Positions 41,608 through 49,805 of a stretch of 50,016 nucleotides of DNA are shown here, in pieces. The notes under the pieces are model-generated. The model was given only the letters and a program-made list of their open reading frames with translations, made no database searches and was not told the DNA's origin. The stretch is taken from assembly GCA_013822275.1 (NCBI GenBank), contig PNKC01000017.1, forward strand, positions 1 through 50,016. Direction: 5' to 3'. The position numbers were made by a program, and so were the translations under genes. The stretch is from Anaerolinea sp. GTDB lineage: Bacteria > Chloroflexota > Dehalococcoidia > Tepidiformales > Tepidiformaceae. Numbering within the stretch: the first letter of the stretch is position 1; every line of letters begins with the position of its first letter.

Positions 41608-41901
41608 TCAGGAAGCGGCCCGCCGCCCAACGTCGTGCTTCGATGGGAGGCTTTGGGCGTCAATCTCCGGCCAGACAGGGACGAGGTCTGGACCCACCGG
41701 CAAATCAATTGACCGGCCGCTTCGTAGCGTCGCCATGAACCACATGAGTTCCAGGCTTTCCACGCGTCCGGTTTCCGGGTTTGTCCGCGCTACGATGCCG
41801 TCGCCGATCATGTCGGATTCCTGCTCTGCGTATTGCTGGACGAAGTTCACATACAGGATGTCGCCGAGCGCGTCGTACTTGAACGTCATACGATCTGCCA
41901 T
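41608..41901 (-). CDS. DUF2283-family protein, copy 2 (putative antitoxin)
   Basis: Product of 97 residues. FKYDALGDILYVNFVQQYAE, SDMIGDGIVARTNPETGRVE and SLELMWF match copy 1 closely. The C-terminus is about 17 residues longer than in copy 1. ATG 41901 has a GGAGG site 7 nt upstream inside the preceding gene, and overlaps it by 16 nt, as in copy 1. Confidence 0.75.
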   Translation of the reverse strand: MADRMTFKYDALGDILYVNFVQQYAEQESDMIGDGIVARTNPETGRVESLELMWFMATLRSGRSIDLPVGPDLVPVWPEIDAQSLPSKHDVGRRAAS

Positions 41902-42218
41902 CGATGTCCCTCCTTCGGCAACCTTCGCGCTCTGAACGCGGTGACAACCCACATGCGTGGACCAGCGTCGGCTCTCGATTCGTCGCGGACAACTATGCCT
42001 ACAATGTGTCGTGCCCGCCCGGGGAAGTCAAACGCCTTCGCCAGCAAGAACTCGTCTGTTGGTCCGGCTTTCATCACCACGTCCGGCGTGTCGAAGGTTT
42101 CCCTCAGCCGTTCGAGCACCTCGGGCCCGTCAACATGCGTTGCGAGAATATGTTCGCGGCGTTCGTCGGTGAGTTCGATGTGCGCCTTCAGGCGCGGACA
42201 GGGAAACTGCTCTGGCAC
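41886..42218 (-). CDS. Small nuclease-like protein, copy 2 (putative toxin)
   Basis: Product of 110 residues, the same length as copy 1. FPCPRLKAHIELTDERREHI, LATHVDGPE, RHIVGIVVRDES, RMWVVTAFRARR. Similarity to copy 1 is only moderate outside the motifs, less than between the two DUF2283 proteins. GTG 42218 starts 7 nt after the VWA gene stop, so it is probably cotranscribed with that gene. Confidence 0.6.
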   Translation of the reverse strand: MPEQFPCPRLKAHIELTDERREHILATHVDGPEVLERLRETFDTPDVVMKAGPTDEFLLAKAFDFPGRARHIVGIVVRDESRADAGPRMWVVTAFRARRLPKEGHRWQIV

Positions 42219-42224
42219 CGCTCC

Positions 42225-45200
42225 CTACTCCGTCAACCGCCGATAGAGCGTGGGCAGCCGGCTTGGCAGCGACTCGATGTCCGCAACAACTTCATAACCC
42301 ATGTCTTCGCACATCGTCTTCAGGTAGTCGTGGCCGGCGCGGTCTACCGTAAGGGCGAAGGGCGTGATCCCTTCACGCTTCGCCTCGTTCAGCGCCTGTT
42401 TGGTGTCGTGGATGGCGTACTCCTTCTCCGTCCGGTCGCGCCCGTACCCGTGGTCCTGGGGGCGGCCGTCGCTGAGAAGGAAGAGGATCTTCACCTTCGC
42501 GTCCGTGAGTTGAAGCTTGTGCGTCGCGTGGCGGATGGCGGGGCCCATGCGCGTCGAGCGGATCGGCGTGATCTTGTCGAGCCGGTTCTTGATCGGCTGG
42601 TCCAGGTGTTCGTCGAAGTCCTTGATCACGAAGAACTCGACGTTGTCCCGGCCATAGCCGCTGAAGCCGTAAATCCCGTACTGGTCGCCGATCGTCTCCA
42701 GAGCCGTCATGAGCAGCACGGTTGACTCTTTTTCGAGGTCGATGATCCGCTTGGGCGGGCTCGTCAGCTCCTGGCGCCGCTTCGAAACCCACCAGCTCAG
42801 GTACTTGCGCGGGTCGTCGTCGTAGTCATCGTCGTCGTACTTCTTTTCGCGCTTGTTAATCTCTTCGTCAGTGCTGGCGGACATGTCGATCAGGAACGCA
42901 ACAGCCACGTCGCGGTCGATCTTGTTGCGCCGCCAGTAGATCTTGTCGCTCGGGTTCGCGCCCGCCCGCCGCTCGATCATCCACTCGATCGCGGCGTCCA
43001 GGTCGAAGTCCTCGCCGTCCGGCAGCTTCTTTATTTTGCGAAACATCTCGGGCTTCATCAGCTCGAACTGTTTGCGTGTCTGGGCGACGAGCCCGGCGTG
43101 CTCCCGCAGGGCATTCTCGTAGAAACCCTCCTCGCCCTGTTCCAGCTTGGATTCCTTCACCGCGCACCATCGCGGTTTGTAGTCCTGCGCGCGGAAGTCC
43201 CACTCGTCGTAGTAGTAGACCGTGACGATGGGCATGAGCGGCTCTTCACCGGGTTCTTCGCCCGTGCTGGAGTCCGTTGTCGGATCGCCCTTCTGGGACT
43301 GATCCTTCGTTTGCTGGCCGGCTTCCTTCATCAGGTTGGACATGAACATGCCCGTGCTCGCGTCCAGGTCGCCTTCCATCAGCGAGTCGAGGTTGATTTC
43401 GACACTCTTCTCCAGGAGTTCCGCCAGTTGTTCAGGCGTCAACGGCACCGGCGACATTTGGCCTGCATCGCCGCCCTGTGCATCCTGCTTCAGCTTCATC
43501 AGCAGTTGGACAAGCTCCGGCTTAAAGTCGCCCCGGAAGTCCACCTCTTGCGGGCTCTGATACTCCTGGTCGCCCTCTCCCACGTCGCCCATCTGCGGCG
43601 ACCCGCCTTCGCCGCCCTGTTCGCCGGGCGCCATCTGTCCACCCTGGCCGGGTTCCATGGGCTCCACGCTGTCCCAGTCGATGTCCGCGTTCTCGAACAC
43701 GTTGGGGATGGCGATGGCGAGCTGGTAGAGGCGCATGGTTACTTCGGCGGCATCCTCCACAATCGCCTGGGGGACACCGACCTCCCTCAGCAGGCCCAAC
43801 GCCTGGCCCATCGTCTCCGCCCGCTCCTTCGGCCAGCGGACAGAATCCAGGGAGTCGAGGCTGGCGCGGACCAGGTTCTCCACGAACGCCTGGCGCAGCG
43901 GCATCTGGCGCACGTCTGGCCGGTTGACGAGCTCCGCCGCCTGCATGCGCCCGAGTGGCCGCCGGATCCCGCCGTACTCGCGCTTGATGGCACCATCGAT
44001 GCGCGAATCCTCGACGATGGTATACAGGTCGCTCGCCAACTGACGGTCCGGGAACAGGTCAAAGAATCGCTCCATGTCCGTGGTCGCGCTCACGCCAGCC
44101 GGCAGCGCGTACGACTCGCGGCTGTTGCCCAGGAGGTTGCCCGGCCGGTCCCAGGCGAACTCAAAACTGCCAAACTCGATGTGCGCCGCCTGGTGCGTTG
44201 CGAATACCTTCATGCTCGCGAAGTTCTCGTCCTTCTCCGCGTACTTCTCCATCAGCTCCGGCAGGAAGATCGTCGTCCCCTCGGTGCTTGAGCGGTGCTC
44301 ATCCACCCACCCGATGCCTTTCTCGGCCAGCGAGCCGGTGGTCTGGACGCTCAGGTTCTTCCCCGTCAGGGCCTTGCAGTACAGGCGCAGGATCTCACCC
44401 ACTTTGGAAAGCTCGACGCGAGCTGACAGGGTGTCCAGGATGTCCTCGCCGCGAGTCGACTGCAGCCGGAAGTAGGCTTCGCCGCCATCGTGGCTCGCCA
44501 TCAGGATCTTCAGTCCCGCCGCATGCCACGGCTCCAGCTCGTCCACGCGAATTCGCGTGAGGACGCGAGGGACGCTCGTGACAAAGTCCATGGCGGCGAA
44601 CGGAGAGTACGGCGCCAGCTGCTCGGCCAGCTCGATAACCTGGTTGTGTTCGTCCGGCTCCAGCTCCGCCAGCGCTTCCGCGGCTTCTTCGAAGTACTGG
44701 AAGGCGGAGCGGTTGTGGCCCCGCGCGACCTGCGCGGAAAGGAGGACGAACCGCTCGCGCAACGGTGCGTGGACCTTCTGTAGCAACGCCGCGCCGCGCT
44801 CAAAGTAGAGCCGCGAATCAGCCCAGCTGGACTGCGCCAACTCCACAGCGAAGCCCAGAAACGGCAACCGGTCGTCTTCGTCCAGTTTCTTCATGACCGC
44901 GGGCGCACTCGCCATGCACGCGGAAGCGAGTTCGTAGCTGTGCCGTGAAAGCTCGTCAATGAACAGCACCAGGCGGGCGGCCTGGCTCATGCGCATGACT
45001 TCGAACAGCGCCGGCCCGAGGTCGTAGAACTGGGCGGCGAGCGAGGAACTCTTCCAGTTTCCCTTGTAGAGCCGCCGGCCCAGGTCCGCCCACTGGCGCA
45101 CGTGGCTCGGCCCCACTGCCTTCAACGCCGCCGGGGCCGAGCGGAGGAACGACACCGCAAGCGGCGCGGACTCTCCGGCCATCGTCACGGATTCGCGGCC

Positions 45201-45455
45201 GAGGTTCTCGATTGCGTCCCAGGTCATCGTCTCCGGGAGCTGCGCGCCGGCCTTGAAGTACTCCACCGCCGCTTCCCAGGAGCGAAGACTGAGGCTGGTG
45301 AGCTCAACGCCGGTTTCCGACCAGATCTGCAGTTGGGACGCTGTCAGGCGAGGCTGGAGGGCACGCAGGCCAGCCTCGTAATGCTGCAGCAGCGGGGCCG
45401 GAAAGCCGGAAAGCCGTTCGTGGTTGCGCGCGATCAGGTCCCCGACAATGCTCAT
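42225..45455 (-). CDS. Large VWA-domain protein (NorD/CbbO-like)
   Basis: Product of 1076 residues. The first ~600 residues are helical repeats (SWEAAVEYFKAGAQL, YFERGAALLQKVHAP, YFEEAAEALAELEPD recur about every 33 residues). A low-complexity Gly/Glu/Gln linker follows, and the C-terminus holds a VWA domain with MIDAS DMSAS at 857-861 and LLSDGRPQD. This is the layout of NorD/CbbO partners of MoxR ATPases. With the CbbQ-like ATPase 1.1 kb upstream it should form a metal-protein activation machine; the client is not apparent. ATG 45455 has GGAG upstream. Confidence 0.85.
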   Translation of the reverse strand: MSIVGDLIARNHERLSGFPAPLLQHYEAGLRALQPRLTASQLQIWSETGVELTSLSLRSWEAAVEYFKAGAQLPETMTWDAIENLGRESVTMAGESAPLAVSFLRSAPAALKAVGPSHVRQWADLGRRLYKGNWKSSSLAAQFYDLGPALFEVMRMSQAARLVLFIDELSRHSYELASACMASAPAVMKKLDEDDRLPFLGFAVELAQSSWADSRLYFERGAALLQKVHAPLRERFVLLSAQVARGHNRSAFQYFEEAAEALAELEPDEHNQVIELAEQLAPYSPFAAMDFVTSVPRVLTRIRVDELEPWHAAGLKILMASHDGGEAYFRLQSTRGEDILDTLSARVELSKVGEILRLYCKALTGKNLSVQTTGSLAEKGIGWVDEHRSSTEGTTIFLPELMEKYAEKDENFASMKVFATHQAAHIEFGSFEFAWDRPGNLLGNSRESYALPAGVSATTDMERFFDLFPDRQLASDLYTIVEDSRIDGAIKREYGGIRRPLGRMQAAELVNRPDVRQMPLRQAFVENLVRASLDSLDSVRWPKERAETMGQALGLLREVGVPQAIVEDAAEVTMRLYQLAIAIPNVFENADIDWDSVEPMEPGQGGQMAPGEQGGEGGSPQMGDVGEGDQEYQSPQEVDFRGDFKPELVQLLMKLKQDAQGGDAGQMSPVPLTPEQLAELLEKSVEINLDSLMEGDLDASTGMFMSNLMKEAGQQTKDQSQKGDPTTDSSTGEEPGEEPLMPIVTVYYYDEWDFRAQDYKPRWCAVKESKLEQGEEGFYENALREHAGLVAQTRKQFELMKPEMFRKIKKLPDGEDFDLDAAIEWMIERRAGANPSDKIYWRRNKIDRDVAVAFLIDMSASTDEEINKREKKYDDDDYDDDPRKYLSWWVSKRRQELTSPPKRIIDLEKESTVLLMTALETIGDQYGIYGFSGYGRDNVEFFVIKDFDEHLDQPIKNRLDKITPIRSTRMGPAIRHATHKLQLTDAKVKILFLLSDGRPQDHGYGRDRTEKEYAIHDTKQALNEAKREGITPFALTVDRAGHDYLKTMCEDMGYEVVADIESLPSRLPTLYRRLTE

Positions 45456-45543
45456 GCTGTCTCCTCGTCCCCGTCCTCTGCCGTGTCCATGGTAGCGCTC
45501 AACGCGCGAGCACCCGGTACCTCTGGAAGCCGTCTCAGCCGCT

Positions 45544-46155
45544 TCACAGCTGCCCGGAGTGGCTCACGAAGTTACGCGTCGGATCCCTGTAATCGTAGAA
45601 GACAACCTCGTCTGTTGTCGTGTCCCACGTCGCGCAGGAGAGCTGAAACTCGTTCCGGTGGTCCCGCGGGTCTCCGGCCGAGCCAGGGTTGATGACGAGC
45701 ACGCGGCCGAATCGCTGCGCCATTTTGAAGTGCGTGTGCCCAACAATGAGCGTGTCGCAGTCCAGCGTTGCCGCTTTGGACCAGACTGTCTCGTGCGGAT
45801 AGTGGTAGTCCTTCCACGGCTCCCAGGGCGAGCCGTGTGTCATGACGACCCGCTTACCGTCGACCTCCGCTTCGATCCGGTACGGCTGCTCGCGAAGCCA
45901 TGCCACGAGCTCCTGGTCCACGTTGGGCGACGACAGTGCCCGCTCGCCGTCGTGGCCAAGGATCGTCTCCTCATGATTTCCCAGGATCACCCGTGCGCCA
46001 AGTTCGCGCAGCCGCCGGACCACGTCGTTGGACCAGCGGAACTGGAACACGCTGTCCCCCGCGCACCACAGCTCATCGAACGGGGCCATCAACTCCAGCC
46101 CGCGTTCCAGACCCGCAATGTTGCAGTGAATGTCCGAAACAATCGCCAGGCGCAC
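45544..46155 (-). CDS. Calcineurin-like phosphoesterase (YfcE/MJ0936 type)
   Basis: Product of 203 residues. Metallophosphoesterase motifs SDIHCN, CAGDSVFQF (GD), GNHEET, MTHGSPW, VGHTHFKM and INPGSAGDPRD. It binds two metals and hydrolyses phosphodiesters; the physiological substrate is unknown. GTG start at 46155 lies directly beside the heptamer repeat tract that ends the S23/IVP gene. Confidence 0.9.
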   Translation of the reverse strand: MRLAIVSDIHCNIAGLERGLELMAPFDELWCAGDSVFQFRWSNDVVRRLRELGARVILGNHEETILGHDGERALSSPNVDQELVAWLREQPYRIEAEVDGKRVVMTHGSPWEPWKDYHYPHETVWSKAATLDCDTLIVGHTHFKMAQRFGRVLVINPGSAGDPRDHRNEFQLSCATWDTTTDEVVFYDYRDPTRNFVSHSGQL

Positions 46156-46192
46156 GGTTAGTGCTGAGTGCTGAGTGCTGAGTGCTGAGCAC
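46156..46192 (+). repeat. Tandem heptamer repeat, left flank of the S23/IVP gene
   Basis: About four and a half copies of GTGCTGA in tandem, preceded by GGTTA. The tract codes for the repetitive end [10 protein letters not shown] of the minus-strand gene. A related inverted tract lies at 46574-46598. Confidence 0.75.
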
Positions 46193-46571
46193 CGCTGCCG
46201 CGCCCGCGATCGACCGACGCTCGAAGTCCACCAACGACCCGTGAGACTTCCTCGGCCAGCGCCAAGAGTCCGTCGAACTCAGGTTGCGACAGGTATCCAA
46301 CGTCGAGTGCGATGTACAAATGAGAGCGAACTTCAGCGCAGCTCCCCTTCGCCACGGAAAGAAACTGGTGAAACTCCGCAGCGCGATTCCGCTCGAAGCC
46401 CTCGGCGATGTTGGCCATTATCGAAACCGACGCACGTTGGATTTGGCTGGTCAGGCCGAAGTCTTTCGCGAACGGCCCCACCCGCGTGGCGACGTAGATG
46501 CTCCGAGTAAGCCCGCGCGCCTTCTGCCAGGCGATCAGTTCCTCAAATCGTTGCACGCTATCTCCTGCCAT
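46158..46571 (-). CDS. Four-helix-bundle protein (S23/23S rRNA intervening-sequence family)
   Basis: Product of 137 residues. [62 protein letters not shown], and [21 protein letters not shown] are the family motifs. These proteins were first found encoded in 23S rRNA intervening sequences and also occur as free genes; their role is not settled. The gene sits between the MoxR ATPase and phosphoesterase genes and is bracketed by inverted repeats, so it looks inserted. ATG 46571 is preferred over an upstream GTG-like extension. Confidence 0.85.
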   Translation of the reverse strand: MAGDSVQRFEELIAWQKARGLTRSIYVATRVGPFAKDFGLTSQIQRASVSIMANIAEGFERNRAAEFHQFLSVAKGSCAEVRSHLYIALDVGYLSQPEFDGLLALAEEVSRVVGGLRASVDRGRGSGAQHSALSTQH

Positions 46572-46573
46572 GA

Positions 46574-46598
46574 CTAACCACACTCAGCACTCACTCAA
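46574..46598 (-). repeat. Inverted copy of the heptamer motif, right flank
   Basis: On the minus strand the bases read GAGTGAGTGCTGAGTGTGGT, i.e. the same AGTGCTGAGTG unit as the left tract but in opposite orientation, followed by TTAGT. It contains the stop codon of the ATPase gene at 46591. Confidence 0.6.
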
Positions 46599-47478
46599 AG
46601 ATGCTCGTGACCACTTCCTCGATGCTGCGCTGTACTTCGACGTCGTCCGTGAGGGCCCAGGTGATGGCAACCTGGCAGGCGCGCCGGGGCGCAATGCCGC
46701 TGGCCATGAGGCGCCCCGCATACACCAGCAAGCGCGTGCTTACGCCTTCGCCGAGCCCGTGCTCGCGCAGATTTCGCACCTTCTCGCCCAGCTTGGCGAG
46801 GTCCGTCGCTTGCTCAAGGGAACAGCCAGCCTCGTGGACGATGATCTTTGCCTCCTGATCCCGCGGGGGGTAGCCAAACTCGATGGCGATGAACCGCTGG
46901 CGAGTCGAATGCTTCAGGTCCTTCAAGGCGCTCTGGTAGCCGGGGTTGTAGGAAATGACGAGGAGAAAGCCATCGGTAGCCTCAACCACCTGGCCGAGCT
47001 TCTCGATCGGGAGCAGACGGCGATAGTCGGTCAGAGGATGGATGAGGACCGTCGTGTCCTTGCGCGCTTCAACCACCTCGTCCAGGTAACAGATGGCGCC
47101 CACCTTGACGGCGCGGGTGAGCGGCCCGTCCACCCATCGTGTGCCGTTTATGTCCAGCAGGTAGCGGCCCACCAGGTCGCTGGCGGTGAGGTCTTCGTGG
47201 CAGGCGACCGTGATCAGCGGCATGCGGTGCTCAGCCGATTCGCCCGTCCGGTCGGAAACTTTGGTGATTGGGCGACCCAGGCGGTAGGCCATGTATTCGA
47301 CGAATCGCGTCTTGCCGGCGCCGGTCGGCCCCTTCAGAAGGACGGGGATGCGCTCCTTATAGGCGGTCTCAAACAGCGCAACTTCGTCGGCAATCGGGAG
47401 ATAGTATGGCTCCACCTGGACCGAGTACTCCTCGACCGCGTAGATGTTCGGGTCGTTGCGCGTGGCTGTTTCTACCAA
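46591..47478 (-). CDS. MoxR-type AAA+ ATPase (CbbQ/NirQ/NorQ family)
   Basis: Product of 295 residues. [20 protein letters not shown], Walker [33 protein letters not shown], Walker [35 protein letters not shown] (sensor and arginine finger), and a C-terminal helix bundle. CbbQ/NorQ ATPases work with VWA partners to remodel metalloenzymes. The start is TTG 47478 with GGGAGG 5-10 nt upstream; an in-frame start at 47529 would overlap coaE. Its VWA partner is at 42225-45455. Confidence 0.88.
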   Translation of the reverse strand: MVETATRNDPNIYAVEEYSVQVEPYYLPIADEVALFETAYKERIPVLLKGPTGAGKTRFVEYMAYRLGRPITKVSDRTGESAEHRMPLITVACHEDLTASDLVGRYLLDINGTRWVDGPLTRAVKVGAICYLDEVVEARKDTTVLIHPLTDYRRLLPIEKLGQVVEATDGFLLVISYNPGYQSALKDLKHSTRQRFIAIEFGYPPRDQEAKIIVHEAGCSLEQATDLAKLGEKVRNLREHGLGEGVSTRLLVYAGRLMASGIAPRRACQVAITWALTDDVEVQRSIEEVVTSIFE

Positions 47479-47483
47479 TCCTG

Positions 47484-48101
47484 TTACCTCCCGGCTGCTG
47501 TGCGCAGCCGCTCCTGCAGTTGATCCCACGCGTCCTGGATGCGCTGTTCAAGCGTCGCCATGTCCGCGTTGTTTTCGATAATCACGTCCGCCCGCGCGGT
47601 CCGCTCGGCGTTGGAAAGCTGTGAGGCGATTCGGGCCCGCGCCGCATCCGGGTCCAGCCCGTTCCGCGCCGCCAGGCGCTCGACCGCCTGGTCCGGCTCA
47701 ACCACCACCACCCAGATCTCGTCCGTCAGGTCTTCCCAGCCCGCTTCGAAGAGCACCGCGGCTTCGAGGACTGCGAGGCGCGTCCCGCCGGTCTCCAGCT
47801 CTGAGAGTGCCTCGCTCGCAAGCTTGCGGATACCCGGCCAGACGATATCCGTGAGCCGCTTCAACTCATCCGGCTTGCCGAACACCTTGCCGCCAAGGAC
47901 TCGACGATCGATTGAGCCGTCTGGCGCCACCAGGTCATCGCCAAACGCCTTCACAACGGCGGCGAACGTATCCGTCCCGGGGTCGTAGGTGCGGTGTCCG
48001 AGGATGTCGGCGTCAAGCACCGGGACCTCGTGATCACGGAAGAAGCGGGCCACGGTGGATTTGCCGCTGGCGATGCCACCAGTCAGACCTATGACGTGCA
48101 A
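47484..48101 (-). CDS. coaE: Dephospho-CoA kinase
   Basis: Product of 205 residues. P-loop [26 protein letters not shown]-like segment near [42 protein letters not shown] and the final AD-VIENNAD. It phosphorylates dephospho-CoA, the last step of CoA synthesis. TTG 48101 (L-H-V-I-G) is the visible start; no ribosome site. First gene before the ATPase gene, with 5 bp between. Confidence 0.93.
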   Translation of the reverse strand: MHVIGLTGGIASGKSTVARFFRDHEVPVLDADILGHRTYDPGTDTFAAVVKAFGDDLVAPDGSIDRRVLGGKVFGKPDELKRLTDIVWPGIRKLASEALSELETGGTRLAVLEAAVLFEAGWEDLTDEIWVVVVEPDQAVERLAARNGLDPDAARARIASQLSNAERTARADVIIENNADMATLEQRIQDAWDQLQERLRTAAGR

Positions 48102-48186
48102 ACGAAACTCCGGGTTGGGGAGAAGGATGTCGAATGGTTAGTGTATCCCGGCTCCCGGAAGGACAGCAAACGCGGCGGGCCTGGCG

Positions 48187-48432
48187 TCAGTCGGCCCAGA
48201 AGAACGGCCTGAGTTCGCTTTCGCTCACATACCGCGAGGCCTGGCGGAGAATGGCCCGGCAAGTCCCGGTGTCCAGTTCCCGATGGAGCGGGATGTGCAG
48301 CGTCTCGTGGACGCCGGCCTCGCCAACGCGCCGCAACTTCACATGGCTCCCACGCTGGGATACCGTTTCGAACCCAAAACTGAGCAGGATGGCGACAACC
48401 TCCGCCCCCGAAAGCCGCCTCAGTCTAGGCAA
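48187..48432 (-). CDS. hicA: HicA-type toxin
   Basis: Product of 81 residues. RLSGAEVVAILLSFGFETV, then QRGSHVKLRR with the active His, and HIPLHRELDTGTCRAILRQA. HicA toxins are small dsRBD-fold mRNA interferases. The gene overlaps the HicB stop by 8 nt. The order antitoxin-toxin is one of the two known arrangements. Confidence 0.88.
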   Translation of the reverse strand: MPRLRRLSGAEVVAILLSFGFETVSQRGSHVKLRRVGEAGVHETLHIPLHRELDTGTCRAILRQASRYVSESELRPFFWAD

Positions 48433-48652
48433 CCGCCGGTTCCAGCTCGAAAGTCACGACGATTACCGGCGAAGGGGCGAATCCAAGTAGCCCCAGGTCT
48501 TCGCCTTCGAGCGCGAGCGCAATCACTTCCCGAAGGTTCTGGGCAACGATGTCGAGGGTTTCACCCTGCGTGACGGCATTCAGTCCGGGGCACTCCGCAA
48601 CGTACCCTGACTGTTCGCCCGGTCGAATAACGGCCTGAATCGTGCGCTGCAT
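48425..48652 (-). CDS. hicB: HicB-type antitoxin
   Basis: Product of 75 residues. The partial RNase-H fold VIRPGEQSGYVAECPGLNAV, TQGETLDIVAQNLREVIALAL, is the HicB core. No DNA-binding domain is attached, so the C-terminus must regulate differently. TATCCT lies exactly 6 nt before ATG 48652, pointing to a leaderless transcript. Confidence 0.88.
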   Translation of the reverse strand: MQRTIQAVIRPGEQSGYVAECPGLNAVTQGETLDIVAQNLREVIALALEGEDLGLLGFAPSPVIVVTFELEPAVA

Positions 48653-48762
48653 AGGACAAGGATACCTCAGCGGGCTTGCCGCGGCGATTCGGCGGCGGGC
48701 TACCAGCGGTGATCAGGTTACGTCGCCGGCCGTATCATCTGGACCTGCGACGGAGGCACGAA

Positions 48763-49254
48763 TTGACCACCATCCTCGCCGAGATCTTCCGCCACAATCG
48801 CTGGGCAAACCTCGGCATGCTCGATGCCTGCGCACCGCTGGACCGGGCCCAGCTCGACACCGCCGCCATTGGCACCTATGGCTCCATCGCCCTTACGCTG
48901 CTTCACCTCGCCTCTGCCGAAGGCACGTACGTCGCTCGGGCGACAGGCGAAAAGATCCGCGAGTGGGTGGACGATGAGGGATCGTTCCCGGGTTTGGGTG
49001 CCTTTCGCGAGAGCCTTCAGGCGAGCGGCCGGCGGCTGATCACTCTCGCCCAGTCCGAGCACCGCGATCGCCTGGTGACGTACCAGTCGGGCGGTCAGCC
49101 CTCGACGAACCCGCTGAGCATGATCCTGACGAAAGCGCTCCACCACGCCACCGAACACCGCACGCACGTTGCCGCTTCGCTCACGCAACCCGGCATCGAG
49201 CCGCCCGACCTCGATGCATGGTTCTTCGTCCACCCGGGCTGGACTCCCGGCTGA
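48763..49254 (+). CDS. DinB/YfiT-like metal-binding protein
   Basis: Product of 163 residues. Four-helix DinB fold: RHNRWANLGMLDAC, then LLHLASAEGTYVARATG (first His), and ALHHATEHRTHVAASL (second and third His). These three His bind a metal; several relatives are thiol transferases. The substrate is unknown. TTG 48763 has a clear GGAGG (48752-48756) 6 nt upstream. Confidence 0.8.
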   Translation: MTTILAEIFRHNRWANLGMLDACAPLDRAQLDTAAIGTYGSIALTLLHLASAEGTYVARATGEKIREWVDDEGSFPGLGAFRESLQASGRRLITLAQSEHRDRLVTYQSGGQPSTNPLSMILTKALHHATEHRTHVAASLTQPGIEPPDLDAWFFVHPGWTPG

Positions 49255-49257
49255 GGC

Positions 49258-49677
49258 CTACGCCTCAACCATCCGCACGCGTGAGCGCGGCGATGAGCGG
49301 TCACAGGTTGGGCAGTGGTACACCACGTTCAGCCCGTGCCCGCATTCCTTGTCCACCAGCGCCAGGTCGTGCTCCCCATACCGCTCGCCCCAACTTGCGA
49401 GCGCGCCAACGACCACTCCCAGCGCGTGCCCTTTTGCGGTGAGCAGGTACTCCGCGCGCGGAGGATGGTGGCTATAGAACCGCCGCACCACCACGCCTCC
49501 CGCTTCGAGCGTCTTCAAACGGTCCGAGAGGACGCTTCCGGGTATGCCCTCCACGCTCTCTCTCAGGTCGTTGAAGCGGGTGTGGCCGCGCAACAGGTCG
49601 CGCACCACCTGTAGCGTCCAACGGTCGCCCACGAGGTCAAGGGTAGTCGCGACGGGACAACGGACTTTGCGGACCAT
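49258..49677 (-). CDS. HxlR-family transcriptional regulator
   Basis: Product of 139 residues. CPVATTLDLVGDRWTLQVVR, RFNDLRESVEGIPGSVLSDR, LKTLEAGGVVVRRFYSHHPP, RAEYLLTAKGHAL: the winged-helix HxlR core. A C-terminal Cys/His tail (DKECGHGLNVVYHCPTC) may bind zinc. ATG 49677 has GGAAAGG upstream. It is divergent from cofG over a palindromic region, which suggests autoregulation or control of cofG. Confidence 0.9.
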   Translation of the reverse strand: MVRKVRCPVATTLDLVGDRWTLQVVRDLLRGHTRFNDLRESVEGIPGSVLSDRLKTLEAGGVVVRRFYSHHPPRAEYLLTAKGHALGVVVGALASWGERYGEHDLALVDKECGHGLNVVYHCPTCDRSSPRSRVRMVEA

Positions 49678-49730
49678 TAGAGAGCGCCCTTTCCAGCACC
49701 GGGTGAGTTGCGGTATGCTACCGGCGCGAG

Positions 49731-49764
49731 GGAGTGAATTCACTATCAGGACTCACTCCGGAGT
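49731..49764. promoter_or_regulatory. Palindromic operator-like region between hxlR and cofG
   Basis: AGTGAATTCACT (49733-49744) and ACTCCGGAGT (49755-49764) are perfect palindromes, and GGAGTGA (49731-49737) is repeated inverted as TCACTCC (49753-49759). The symmetry and position suit binding sites of a dimeric winged-helix regulator such as the adjacent HxlR protein. Confidence 0.45.
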
Positions 49765-49805
49765 ATGGACGCACCGTCCGCCCGCGTAAAGCACCGGAGG
49801 TCCCC

